From: JACCVL01 sp963704295 | GTDB lineage: Bacteria; Actinomycetota; Actinomycetes; Propionibacteriales; Nocardioidaceae | Direction of reading: 5' to 3' | Length of the DNA: 64,000 bases | NCBI GenBank assembly: GCA_963704295.1 | Contig: OY969884.1 | Location: forward strand, 1,488,001-1,552,000 | In this document: positions 44,117-52,405 of the stretch, piece after piece | Layout of the letters: every line of letters starts with the position of its first letter | Numbering within the stretch: position 1 is the first letter of the stretch | Notes under the pieces: model-generated | What the model was told of the DNA's origin: nothing | The model's input: the letters and a program-made list of their open reading frames with translations, nothing else | Databases searched by the model: none | Made by a program: the position numbers and the translations under genes

Positions 44117-45142
44117 TCAGTGATGTGGTGACGAGCCGCTGGCTGTGGCGGCCAGTTCGGCGTAGACCGTCCCGAGGTCGAGTCCGGCCGCCTCGATCGC
44201 CAGCGGCACGAGCGACGTGTCGGTCACGCCGGGCGCGACGTTCACCTCGAGGAACCACGGGACCCCGTCCGTGTCCACCACGAGGTCGCTGCGGGACAGG
44301 TGCCGCAGGCCGAGCGTCTGGTGCGCGGTGACCGCCACCCGTGCGCACGCGGCCAGCGCGGACTCCGGCAGCTCGGCGGGCGCGACGAACTCGGTGGCGC
44401 CCGCGGTGTAGCGAGCGGCGTAGTCGTAGACCCCGCTGTCCGGCCGGATCTCGACCGGCGGCAGGGCGCGCGGCGAGTCGCCCCGCGCAGTTGTCGGTTC
44501 CGGGGTGGCCAGGACGGTGACCGCTACCTCGGTTCCGGTGACCATGCGCTCGACCAGCGCCACCTCATCGTAGGCGAAGCAGGCGACCATCGCCGCGGGC
44601 AGGTCGTCCGGGGTACGAACGACGGTGCAGCCGAGCGCCGAGCCGCCCCGGGTGGGCTTCACCACCAACGGCAACCCCACCCGGTCGAGCAGCGCGTCCA
44701 TCACGGTCTTGGCGCCCATCTCCTTGAACGTCTCCGCCGGCAGGGCCACCGCAGCTGGCGAGGACACGCCAGCCCGCCCGACCAGCGTCTTGGCCACCGA
44801 CTTGTCGAAGGCCAGCCTGCAGGCGGCTGGGCGGGCTCCCACGTACGGCACCCCGACGAGTTCCAGGACAGCGCGCAGCGCACCGTCCTCACCGGCGACC
44901 CCGTGCAGCAAGGGGATGACGCAGTCGGGCGGGTCGGCCTTCAGCGCCGGGAGCAGGTCCGCGCCCACATCCAGCTCGTCCACCTCCAGGCCGTGCCGCC
45001 GCAGCGCCTGGCTCACCCGCCGCCCGGACCGCAGGGACACGTCACGCTCGTGTGACAGCCCGCCGGCCAGCACCACCACTCGGCCGGCCGTCGCTCCGGC
45101 GTTCACCGGGGTCCTGCCACGCCGGGCGGGGTCACGACGCAT
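44117..45142 (-). CDS. D-alanine--D-alanine ligase family ATP-grasp enzyme
   Basis: A 341-residue ATP-grasp ligase. VVVLAGGLSHERDVSLRSGR is the N-terminal substrate loop of Ddl enzymes, PLLHGVAGEDGALRAVLELVGVPYVG the conserved HGxxGEDG helix, GLPLVVKPTRGGSALGC the ATP-grasp lysine loop and FLEVNVAPGVTDTSLVP the Mg site (EVN). By family it joins two D-alanines for peptidoglycan, but this subgroup next to parB is divergent, and a second, canonical ddl probably exists elsewhere, so its true acceptor is uncertain. Overlaps the aminotransferase end by 11 nt. GTG 45106 is an alternative start. Confidence 0.85.
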   Translation of the reverse strand: MRRDPARRGRTPVNAGATAGRVVVLAGGLSHERDVSLRSGRRVSQALRRHGLEVDELDVGADLLPALKADPPDCVIPLLHGVAGEDGALRAVLELVGVPYVGARPAACRLAFDKSVAKTLVGRAGVSSPAAVALPAETFKEMGAKTVMDALLDRVGLPLVVKPTRGGSALGCTVVRTPDDLPAAMVACFAYDEVALVERMVTGTEVAVTVLATPEPTTARGDSPRALPPVEIRPDSGVYDYAARYTAGATEFVAPAELPESALAACARVAVTAHQTLGLRHLSRSDLVVDTDGVPWFLEVNVAPGVTDTSLVPLAIEAAGLDLGTVYAELAATASGSSPHH

Positions 45143-46463
45143 CCGGTCGCGGCGTCTCGTACCGGCTGGCGATGGCCGGCGCGGCCGTGGTGGCGCCGAA
45201 CGTCTCGCGCAGGTCGAGCTCGGCCTCGAGGACGCCGGCGAACCGGCGCACGCCCTCCCGGATCCGCTCCGGTGTGGGATGGCAGTACGACAAGCGCAGG
45301 CAGCGGGTGCCGAAACCGTCGGCGTAGAACGCGGTGCCCGGCACGTACGCGACCCGCGCCGTGACCGCCCGGGGGAGCATCGCCTTGGCGTCCAACCCCT
45401 CCGGCAGCGTCGCCCACACGTAGAAGCCTCCGTCCGGCCTCGTCCAGCGCACGGTTCCCGCCAGGTGCTCGGTCAGCGCGCCCAGCATCGCGTCGCGCCG
45501 TTCGCGGTACATCTCGCGGAAGACCTTCACCTGCCCGCGCCAGTCGTGCTCGGCGAGGTAGGTCGAGACCACCGCCTGGGAGAACGACGGCGGGCACAGC
45601 GTGGCCGACTCCTGCGCGAGGACCAGCTTCTCCCGGACGGCGTGCGGGGCCAGCACCCAGCCGACCCGCAGCCCCGGGGCAAAGGTCTTGGAGAACGAGC
45701 CGAGGTAGACCACCCGCTCGGACTCGTCGGCGCGCATCGCGCGCAGCGGCTCGGCGGAGAACCCGAGCAACCCGTACGGGTTGTCCTCGACCAACAAGAC
45801 GTCGTGCTCGGCGCAGATGGACAGCACCTCCGCCCGCCGGGCCTCGGTGAGTGTGACGCCGGCCGGGTTGTGGAACGTCGGGACGGTGTAGACGAACTTC
45901 ACCCGGTCGCCTCGGGCGCGGGCGGCGACCAGCGCCTGGCGCAGCGCCTCCGGCACCAGTCCGTCGTCGTCCATCTCCACGTGCACCACGCCGCACTCGT
46001 ACGCGCGGAAGACGCCGAGCGCCCCGACGTAGCTCGGTGCCTCGCAGACGACCACGTCCCCGGGGTCGCAGAAGATGCGAGTGACCAGGTCCAGGCCCTG
46101 CTGGCTGCCGACGGTGACCACGACGTCGTCGGGGTGGGCGTCGATCCCCTCGGCCGCCATCACCGTGCAGATCTGCTCTCGCAGCGCCGGGTCGCCTTGC
46201 CCGGACCCGTACTGCAGCGCGGCCATGCCGCGCTGGGCGACGAGCCGGGAGACCGAGTCGGCCACCGCGTCCAGGGGCAGTCCGGAGATCGACGGCATGC
46301 CGCCCGCCAGGGACACCACCTCCGGTCGGCTGGCGACGGCGAACAGGGCCCGGATCTCCGAGGCGGTCATGCCGCGGGTGCGGGTGGCGTACCGATCGAC
46401 GTAGCTGTCCAGCCGGGTGTGGTGCGCGGGGTGAGCGGGCTGCGCGGGGGAGTGCTCGTTCAT
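45132..46463 (-). CDS. PLP-dependent aminotransferase class I/II (LysN/MocR-AT type)
   Basis: Fold-type I aminotransferase of 443 residues similar to 2-aminoadipate and MocR-like aminotransferases. Key points: SLAGGMPSISGLPLDAVADS near the start (GGxPs), YGSGQGDPALREQI, the PLP-lysine in VVYLGSFSKTFAPGLRVGW (Lys about 257), ILVEDNPYG-type segment LLVEDNPYGLLGF and PDGGFYVWATLPEG. No helix-turn-helix is present, so it is an enzyme rather than a MocR regulator. Substrate unknown. Translation-coupled to the Ddl-like gene, so it might supply or use D- or L-amino acids; that is inference. Confidence 0.92.
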   Translation of the reverse strand: MNEHSPAQPAHPAHHTRLDSYVDRYATRTRGMTASEIRALFAVASRPEVVSLAGGMPSISGLPLDAVADSVSRLVAQRGMAALQYGSGQGDPALREQICTVMAAEGIDAHPDDVVVTVGSQQGLDLVTRIFCDPGDVVVCEAPSYVGALGVFRAYECGVVHVEMDDDGLVPEALRQALVAARARGDRVKFVYTVPTFHNPAGVTLTEARRAEVLSICAEHDVLLVEDNPYGLLGFSAEPLRAMRADESERVVYLGSFSKTFAPGLRVGWVLAPHAVREKLVLAQESATLCPPSFSQAVVSTYLAEHDWRGQVKVFREMYRERRDAMLGALTEHLAGTVRWTRPDGGFYVWATLPEGLDAKAMLPRAVTARVAYVPGTAFYADGFGTRCLRLSYCHPTPERIREGVRRFAGVLEAELDLRETFGATTAAPAIASRYETPRPDAS

Positions 46464-46587
46464 CGCCGTCCCACCCCCTGCCGGTCGGTCTGCACCCTCG
46501 TCGCGGGGCGCCTGCGGTCCTACGATGCCGTACGGAGGGGCGGCCGACGCGTCGGCCCGCCCGGCGGGAGCGTTCGGAGGTGGTGGC

Positions 46588-47328
46588 GTGCACGGGCCGC
46601 GCCGCAGCAGCGTCCTCGTCCCGGACGACGTCGAGCGCCTGCCCGGCAGGTGCGCGTCGTGCCTGCGCTGGGAGCGCTATGCCGACGTGGGCGCGCTGGC
46701 TCGGGCGGAGAGCACTGAATCCGACGTCGGCTCGGCCGACCGCGGGGGCTCGCGCGGCGGGGTCGCCACGCGGGTGAAGCGGCGCTGGTGGGTGGAGGGC
46801 TTGTCCACCGGCCCGGTGGGTGGGCTGGTCGTACGGGCGCCGACCGCGAACGGGGTGCCCACCGCCGGTGGCATCGGTGCGGGCACGGACGGTTCCGCCC
46901 CGGTGGCTGCGTACGTGACGTACGCGCTGCCGGTCCGCGCGGGGGACGACGCCCTCACCGTGCTCGCGCTGCACGTGGCCGAGGACAGGCGCGGCTCCGG
47001 TCTCGGCCGGGCGCTGGTGCACCAGGTCGCCCGGGAGGCGCTGCGCCGACCCCGGGTCCGTGCGGTGGAGGCACTGGCGCAGCGCTCACCGGGGGTGTCC
47101 TGCCTGGTGCCGTTGGACTTCTGGCTCGCCTGCGGGTTCACGGTCGTCCGCGAACACCCGCTCACCCCACGGGTGCGGCTTGACGCACGCGTGTTGGCGA
47201 CGCTGCGGGTCGAGGTCGAGGAGGCGGTCGAGCTGGCCTGGGGGCGGCTGCGAGGCGTGGTGCGTCCCGAGCCCGCTCCCGGGCCGGCGCTGACCACGCA
47301 GCGCCGCGGGGACAGCCCGGCGCGCTGA
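46588..47328 (+). CDS. GNAT family N-acetyltransferase
   Basis: Acetyltransferase of 246 residues. The acetyl-CoA motif A reads LALHVAEDRRGSGLGRALVHQVA (V-x-x-x-xRGxGxGRAL, about 128-150), with a following FWLACGFTVVREHPL motif B. The N-terminal half is extended and contains a CASC pair (RCASCLRWERY). GTG 46588 is chosen because GGAGG precedes it; the frame is open from 46525. The gene converges on trxA with 6 nt between. In mycobacteria an acetyltransferase-like gene (Rv3916c) sits at the corresponding place. Substrate unknown. Confidence 0.85.
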   Translation: MHGPRRSSVLVPDDVERLPGRCASCLRWERYADVGALARAESTESDVGSADRGGSRGGVATRVKRRWWVEGLSTGPVGGLVVRAPTANGVPTAGGIGAGTDGSAPVAAYVTYALPVRAGDDALTVLALHVAEDRRGSGLGRALVHQVAREALRRPRVRAVEALAQRSPGVSCLVPLDFWLACGFTVVREHPLTPRVRLDARVLATLRVEVEEAVELAWGRLRGVVRPEPAPGPALTTQRRGDSPAR

Positions 47329-47334
47329 CCGCCG

Positions 47335-47664
47335 TCAGCGGCTGAGGAACTCGTCCAGGTCGGAGAGGATGACGGCCTTCGGCTTGGCGCCGACGATCGA
47401 CTTCACGACCTCGCCGCCGGAGTAGACGTTGATCGTGGGGATCCCGGTGACCCGGTACTGCGCGGGGGTCTGCGGGTTCTCGTCGATGTTCATCTTGACC
47501 ACGGTGATCGAGTCACTGTGCTCGGCAGCGATCTCATCGAGGATCGGGCTGACCTGGCGGCAGGGACCGCACCACTCGGCCCAGAAGTCCACGACGACGG
47601 GCTTGTCCGCCGCGAGCACGGTCTGCGCGAAGTCGGCATCGGTGACGGCCTGGGTGTTTCCCAC
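47335..47664 (-). CDS. trxA: Thioredoxin
   Basis: Cytoplasmic disulfide reductase of 109 residues. The redox site is WAEWCGPCRQVSP (Cys32, Cys35), with KPVVVDFWAEW before and VTGIPTINVY (cis-Pro) after it. GTG 47664 is preceded by GAGGAGAG; an open frame continues upstream but has no similarity. It lies downstream of trxB, from which it is separated by a 313-nt gap containing an inverted-repeat element. Confidence 0.97.
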   Translation of the reverse strand: MGNTQAVTDADFAQTVLAADKPVVVDFWAEWCGPCRQVSPILDEIAAEHSDSITVVKMNIDENPQTPAQYRVTGIPTINVYSGGEVVKSIVGAKPKAVILSDLDEFLSR

Positions 47665-47754
47665 GGTCTCTCCTCGAGGATTGGGTGCGAGGTGCAAAGG
47701 CAGGGCACGAGTGTGGCCTACACGGGGGACAACGCCACCCCGCCGGCCCCGATT

Positions 47755-47963
47755 CCCACCCCCCGACCCGCGATCCGTCAGTTGCGACCCGCCCGTCCGA
47801 CACTTTCGGGCGGCCCATCCGTCACTTGCAGACCCGCATGTCCCTCGGAAGTGACGCATCGCCGCCGAGAAGTGACAGATGGCTGGTGCAGAAGTGACGG
47901 ATCGCCGCTGGGAAGTGACGGATCGCTGGTAGGGAACTGACGGATCGCGGGTGGGGGGGTGGG
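47755..47963. repeat. 209-bp MITE-like element: 29-bp inverted repeat enclosing facing arrays of ~21-bp units
   Basis: Outer arms at 47755-47783 and 47935-47963 are inverted repeats matching at 28 of 29 bases (inner 18 bases, ACCCGCGATCCGTCAGTT, are exact). Within the right part, units beginning GAAGTGACGGATCGC recur at 47848, 47869, 47891, 47912 and 47934 (periods 21, 22, 21, 22). The left part has three units in the opposite direction near 47770, 47795 and 47816. The rest of the trxB-trxA gap (47665-47754) should contain the trxA leader. No gene is encoded. Confidence 0.75.
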
Positions 47964-47977
47964 GCGGTGGCGGGGGG

Positions 47978-48955
47978 TCAGTGGGCGGCGTCGAGGTCGG
48001 CGAGCCAGCGCTCAGCGTCGATCGCCGCCGCGCACCCGGTACCGGCGGCGGTGGCCGCCTGCCGGTAGCGGTGATCCACCAGGTCCCCGGCGGCGAAGAC
48101 GCCGGGCAGGCTGGTGTACGTCGTCGGCGCCTGGGCCAGCACGTACCCTTCGGCGTCGAGGTCCACCTGTCCCTTGACCAGCTCGGAGCGCGGGTCGTGC
48201 CCGATGGCGATGAACAGCCCGGTCGCCGCGAGCTCGCGGGTCTCACCGGTCCGGGTGTCGCGCACGGTCAGGCCGGTCAGCTGGTCCTCCCCGTGGATCT
48301 CGTCCACCGCGGAGTTCCACGCGATCTCGATCTTGGGATCGTTCAGGGCACGCTCGGCCATGATCTTGCTGGCCCGCAACTCGTCTCGGCGGACCAGCAT
48401 CGTCACCTTGCTGGCGAACCGGGTGAGGAAGGTGGCCTCCTCGACGGCGGTGTCCCCGCCACCGACGACCACGATCTCCTGGTCCCGGAAGAAGAAGCCG
48501 TCACAGGTTGCACACCAGCTCACGCCGTGGCCGGACAGCCGGTCCTCGTCGGGGAGGCCGAGCTTTCGATAGCCCGACCCCATCGCGAGGATCACCGTAC
48601 GGGCGCGGTGCTCGGTCCCGTCGCTGACGCGAACGGTCTTCAGCTCGCCGGTCAGGTCGACGCCGGTGACGTCGTCCGGGACCAGTTCGGCGCCGAACCG
48701 CTCGGCCTGCGCGCGCATCTCGTCCATCAGCGCCGGACCCATGATCCCGTCCCGGAAGCCCGGGAAGTTCTCCACCTCGGTGGTGGTCATCAGAGCGCCG
48801 CCGGCGGTCACCGAGCCCTCGAACACCAGTGGCTGCAACTGCGCCCGCGCCGCGTAGAGCGCGGCGGTGTAGCCGGCCGGGCCGGATCCGATGATGATGA
48901 CGTCGCGCACCGTCGGGGCTACCGCCCCGTCGGCGGGCGTGGTCTGGTCGGTCAC
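47978..48955 (-). CDS. trxB: Thioredoxin-disulfide reductase
   Basis: FAD flavoenzyme using NADPH to reduce thioredoxin. The 325-residue protein shows the FAD loop DVIIIGSGPAGYTAALYAARA (18-37), the redox pair WCATCDG (about Cys148 and Cys151), the NADPH loop VVVGGGDTAVEEATFL and GVFAAGDLVDHRYRQA near the end. ATG 48955. trxA follows after the repeat element; sigM and its anti-sigma factor lie upstream, so the system may respond to envelope or thiol stress. Confidence 0.97.
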   Translation of the reverse strand: MTDQTTPADGAVAPTVRDVIIIGSGPAGYTAALYAARAQLQPLVFEGSVTAGGALMTTTEVENFPGFRDGIMGPALMDEMRAQAERFGAELVPDDVTGVDLTGELKTVRVSDGTEHRARTVILAMGSGYRKLGLPDEDRLSGHGVSWCATCDGFFFRDQEIVVVGGGDTAVEEATFLTRFASKVTMLVRRDELRASKIMAERALNDPKIEIAWNSAVDEIHGEDQLTGLTVRDTRTGETRELAATGLFIAIGHDPRSELVKGQVDLDAEGYVLAQAPTTYTSLPGVFAAGDLVDHRYRQAATAAGTGCAAAIDAERWLADLDAAH

Positions 48956-49068
48956 GTCGAACTCGTCCTGTTCGTGGGGAATGAGGCAAGCGCGGCAGTG
49001 CTGCCGCCTGGTGCATCAACGCATGGTAAGGGCTGGGGATTCCGGCCGGGCGGGGCCGGCGGTGCCCG

Positions 49069-49992
49069 TCAGCGGCTCAGATCGAGGACCGCGCTGGCCA
49101 CCACGGCCGCGCGATCACAGGAGTAGGCCTGCACGGTCCGGGCCGACAGCGGTCCGCTGGCCACCAGTCGTACGACGGACTCGTCCAGCCGGACGAAGGG
49201 CCCCAGGTCCCCCTGCACGCCCGCTGCCCGCAACGCGCGGTCCCCGCACCGGTCGTCGCTGCGGAGGAGGTCGGCGTCCCCCACGTCCGAGGGCCCGAGG
49301 CCGGGCGGCGGGTCACCCCCGGCCCCCTCCGGACTCCGACCGTCGCCCAGCACCTGGAAGCGGGAGTCGCCCTCGTCGTACAGCCGCTCGACCTCCGGCC
49401 CGAACGCGGCGACCGCGATCACCGGGAGCGCCACCCGTCCACGGTCGAGTCCGTTCCGGTCGCCGTTGTCCGGCTCCGTCTCCCCTGAGATGGCGTCGCC
49501 CCCGGACTCGCGGGCGGCTTCCGGCGCCGAATCCGCCGCTCCGGACGACGCGCTGTCCGCCGACCCGCCGGTGCCGAGGTCGATGACGTCGGCGGCGACG
49601 CTGACCGCCACTAGCGCGGCGGCGACCGTCGCGGCGCCGGCGAACCACTGGCGGGCCCTGCTCCGGCGACGGCTGCTGATCGGGACCACGACGTCGCCGC
49701 CCTCCGCCGCGCCGGCGCTCTCCGCGGCGCTCTCCGCGGGCGCGTCTGATGACCGGCGCAGTGACTCTGCCGCGAGCGCGGCGTCCAACCGGTCTGCGAC
49801 ATCGGGGGGCATCGTGGGCGCGGGGCCGGTGGCGAGCAGGCTCGGGAGCCTCACCAGCCGGTCCTGGACCGCGGCGCACCGCGCGCACACGGCGACGTGG
49901 GCAGCCGCGGCGTCGGCGTCGCTGTCCGGCAACACCCCGGCGACGAGGTCGGCCAGCTGCTCGCTGCTCACGTGCGGATCACGGGCGGGCAT
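49069..49992 (-). CDS. Anti-sigma factor partner of SigM (zinc-finger type)
   Basis: Membrane-bound anti-sigma factor of 307 residues, the RsmA position in mycobacteria. The N-terminal cytoplasmic ZAS-like motif is AAAAHVAVCARCAAV (His-x3-Cys-x2-Cys, about 31-40), then a linker, one membrane helix (AGAATVAAALVAVSVAADVI, about 137-156) and a long extracytoplasmic domain with LDESVVRLVASGPLSA and a disulfide candidate. By family it sequesters SigM until a signal releases it. It starts 3 nt after sigM ends. Confidence 0.87.
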   Translation of the reverse strand: MPARDPHVSSEQLADLVAGVLPDSDADAAAAHVAVCARCAAVQDRLVRLPSLLATGPAPTMPPDVADRLDAALAAESLRRSSDAPAESAAESAGAAEGGDVVVPISSRRRSRARQWFAGAATVAAALVAVSVAADVIDLGTGGSADSASSGAADSAPEAARESGGDAISGETEPDNGDRNGLDRGRVALPVIAVAAFGPEVERLYDEGDSRFQVLGDGRSPEGAGGDPPPGLGPSDVGDADLLRSDDRCGDRALRAAGVQGDLGPFVRLDESVVRLVASGPLSARTVQAYSCDRAAVVASAVLDLSR

Positions 49993-49995
49993 CGG

Positions 49996-50700
49996 TCACC
50001 TCCTGCTCGGTGTGGGGGGGCTGTCGGGAGGCCGGCGCCGGGCTGCGGGGATGGGACGCACACCGGCAGGTAACGGTTCCGTCACGGTGACCGGTTCGGC
50101 CGGCTCGGCCGGCTCGGCCGGTTCTTCGGGTTCGTCCGGGGACGCCCCCGGCGCCCATTCCGCCAGCAGCGGCAGCAGCCGAGCTCGCCCGCGCGAGCAC
50201 CGGCTCTTCACCGTGCCGGGGGCGCAGTCGAGCATGACGGCCACCTCGTCGACCGGGTAACCCTCCATGTCGACGAGGATCAGGGCGGCCCGTTGCTCGG
50301 GGGGCAGCTCCTGCAGCGCCGCCAGCACGGCGTCCCGCCGCGCGGTCTGCTCGGCCACCTCCGCCACGGCGTCGGCGGCGGTCGGCGGGGCATGGTCGTC
50401 GTCCTCGGGCAGCGGCTCGGCTCGCCGGACCGCCTGCCGCCGGGCCCGGTCGAGGCAGGCGTTGACGACGATCCGGTGCAGCCAGGTGGTCACCGCTGCG
50501 TCGCCCCGGTACGCCTCCGCCCGCCTGAACGCCGACACCAGCGCGTCCTGCAGCGCGTCGGCGGCCTCCTCGGGGTCGCGCAGGGTGCGCAGCGCGACCG
50601 CCCAGAGCCGGTCACGATGTCGGCGGACCAGCTCGCCGAACGCGTCCGGGTCGCCGTCGACGTGCCGCTGCAGCAGGGTGCGGTCGTCGGCCGGGCTCAT
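49996..50700 (-). CDS. sigM: RNA polymerase ECF sigma factor SigM
   Basis: ECF sigma factor of 234 residues. Region 2 is LVRRHRDRLWAVALRTLRDPEEAADALQDALVSAFRRAEAYRGDAAVTTWLHRIVVN in order (binding of -10), region 4 is LPPEQRAALILVDMEGYPVDEVAVMLDCAPGTVKSRCSRGRARL (HTH for -35). The Pro/Glu-rich tail with four EPAEP-type units is unusual for the family. Position trxB-antisigma-sigM-murJ block equals Rv3911-Rv3913 in mycobacteria. ATG 50700 overlaps the stop of the pseudokinase gene (ATGA). Confidence 0.94.
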   Translation of the reverse strand: MSPADDRTLLQRHVDGDPDAFGELVRRHRDRLWAVALRTLRDPEEAADALQDALVSAFRRAEAYRGDAAVTTWLHRIVVNACLDRARRQAVRRAEPLPEDDDHAPPTAADAVAEVAEQTARRDAVLAALQELPPEQRAALILVDMEGYPVDEVAVMLDCAPGTVKSRCSRGRARLLPLLAEWAPGASPDEPEEPAEPAEPAEPVTVTEPLPAGVRPIPAARRRPPDSPPTPSRR

Positions 50701-52256
50701 CCGCGGACGGAGATCTCGGCGATGGCGCCCTTGAAGGTGTCGCCGCCGACCGGCGGCAGCTCGGTCAGCCAGACGACGATCCGGCGCGTGGTGAGCGGCT
50801 CCGGTGGGCGCAGGGTGAGGTCGGCCCCGGCGTCGCGCGCCTCCCCGAGCAGTTCGAGGTCGTCCACGGTGCTGGGCCGCCCCGCGTCCTCGGGCGCGGC
50901 GTAGACCTGCACCGACGTCGGTCCCCCGTCGAGGCGGAGCGTGACGCTGCTGACGTCCTGCGCCTTGCCCAGATCGAGCAGCAGGCCGACGCCGTCCTTG
51001 AGGTTGCCGAGCTCGGCGGAGCCGAAGTACGACGAGGTGGTCCAGGTCGTCGAGGCGTCGCCGTCAATGGCGAAGCCGGCTGTCTCCGGGTTCTCCCCGC
51101 CGTCGGTGCCCTGCGGATCGAAGTCGGCCACGGACTCGATGTCCAGCTCCCGGGTCGGCGGGCTGGTGTCCGCGCCCCCGGCTTCCGGGCTGGAGGTGGG
51201 GTCGCCGCCACCGGAGGAGTCGAGGATCAAGTAGGTCACCGCGCCGGCGAGGGCGATCAGCAGCAGGACGGCGAGCCATACCGGGGCCCGACCGCCGGTC
51301 TGCCGCCGGTCCACCGGCGGATCGGGTTGCTGCGGTCCCGACTCCGCCAGCGCCCGGGGCGGGGGCACCAGGTTCACCGCCGGGGGCGGCCCGCTGGGGT
51401 CCGGGGCCAGCGGGATGACCCCCCGGGGGACGGTCTCGTCATCCTCGTCGTCGACCGAGAACGTGGTGGTCAGGTCGTCGCCGAGCGCGAGGACGGCGAG
51501 CTCGCGGGCCACCTGCTGCGCGGTCCGCAGGTGCGGTCCCTGACGGGTGCCGTTGCCGAGGATGCGGTCGCAGACGGCGTCGATCGCCGGGTCCACCCCG
51601 GCCCGCACCTGACGGGGCCGAAGCAGCCGCCCGTGCTCGGTCGGGGCGGCCGGCAGCCCGAGGTCGCGGCTGCCTGGCCACCGGGCCACCAGGCAGGCGT
51701 AGAGCAGCCGGCCGAGCGCCTTGACGTCGGCCTGCTCACCGGCGACCGACGTCGCCTCGGTGTCCTCGTCGGGGGCGTGCAGGGCCTGGTCGGTCGCCAA
51801 GCCGAGCATCCGGACCGCGCCGTTGTGCTTGATGATGATCCGGGCGGGGTCGAGCCGGCGGTGCTGGACGTCGGCGCGGTGCGCCGCGGCCACCGCCTCG
51901 GCCACCTCGCGCATCACCTCGGCGGCCCGCGGCGCGCTCAGCGGTCCCTGCCGGAGCACGTTGTCCAAAGAGACTCCGGAGGCCCACTCCCGGACGACGT
52001 AGGCGAAGCCCTCCTCGTGTGACGCGTCCAGCACCCGCAGGAACCGTGGGTCCTCGACCGCGGTGGCCCGCCGGGCGGCGGTGAGGAACGGCTCGGCGGT
52101 GTGGTCGGAGCTGGGCACCACCTGGACGCTGACCGAGCGGTTCAGCACGTGGTCGACGGCGCGCCACGTCTGCGACCTCGGCGTCTCGCCGACGAGGTCT
52201 TCGATCCGGTAGCGCCCGGCGAGTCGTACGCCGGCGCTCAAGGTCTGCGCGTGCAC
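50697..52256 (-). CDS. MurJ-associated pseudokinase with membrane helix and discoidin-like domain
   Basis: A 519-residue protein that corresponds to the C-terminal half of mycobacterial MviN (Rv3910) but here is a separate gene. Residues 10-260 are a Ser/Thr kinase fold without catalytic residues: the catalytic HRD is HRRLDP (RRLDPARIII, weakly matching), and no DFG is seen (AVRMLGLATD instead). A membrane helix (VWLAVLLLIALAGAVTYLIL, about 338-357) leads to an extracytoplasmic Gal-binding-like domain with FAIDGDASTTWTTSSYFG and VTLRLDGGPTSVQVY. In mycobacteria the phosphorylated pseudokinase binds FhaA to control peptidoglycan synthesis. GTG 52256. Confidence 0.85.
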   Translation of the reverse strand: MHAQTLSAGVRLAGRYRIEDLVGETPRSQTWRAVDHVLNRSVSVQVVPSSDHTAEPFLTAARRATAVEDPRFLRVLDASHEEGFAYVVREWASGVSLDNVLRQGPLSAPRAAEVMREVAEAVAAAHRADVQHRRLDPARIIIKHNGAVRMLGLATDQALHAPDEDTEATSVAGEQADVKALGRLLYACLVARWPGSRDLGLPAAPTEHGRLLRPRQVRAGVDPAIDAVCDRILGNGTRQGPHLRTAQQVARELAVLALGDDLTTTFSVDDEDDETVPRGVIPLAPDPSGPPPAVNLVPPPRALAESGPQQPDPPVDRRQTGGRAPVWLAVLLLIALAGAVTYLILDSSGGGDPTSSPEAGGADTSPPTRELDIESVADFDPQGTDGGENPETAGFAIDGDASTTWTTSSYFGSAELGNLKDGVGLLLDLGKAQDVSSVTLRLDGGPTSVQVYAAPEDAGRPSTVDDLELLGEARDAGADLTLRPPEPLTTRRIVVWLTELPPVGGDTFKGAIAEISVRG

Positions 52257-52405
52257 CCGTCCTCGCCGTGTCGTCCCCGGCCGCCGAGGTGGACCCCTGA
52301 CGGCTGCTGCCCATGCTAAGAGGTGCGGCCGGAGACGTCGTGCGCAGCGCCGAAGCCCATCACCCTGCCGTCGACCGGTTGCGGCCGAAGGGAGGACGGC
52401 GCGGA

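Noticed and set aside
46525..46587. Earlier start of the GNAT gene at ATG 46525
   Set aside because: The ATG lies within a promoter-like TACGATG, has no ribosome site and encodes a low-complexity Gly/Ala stretch; GTG 46588 follows GGAGG.
47848..47952. Repeat units in the trxB-trxA gap as a CRISPR array
   Set aside because: The period is 21-22 bp with almost no spacer sequence, the units are imperfect, part of them is inverted, and no cas genes are nearby.
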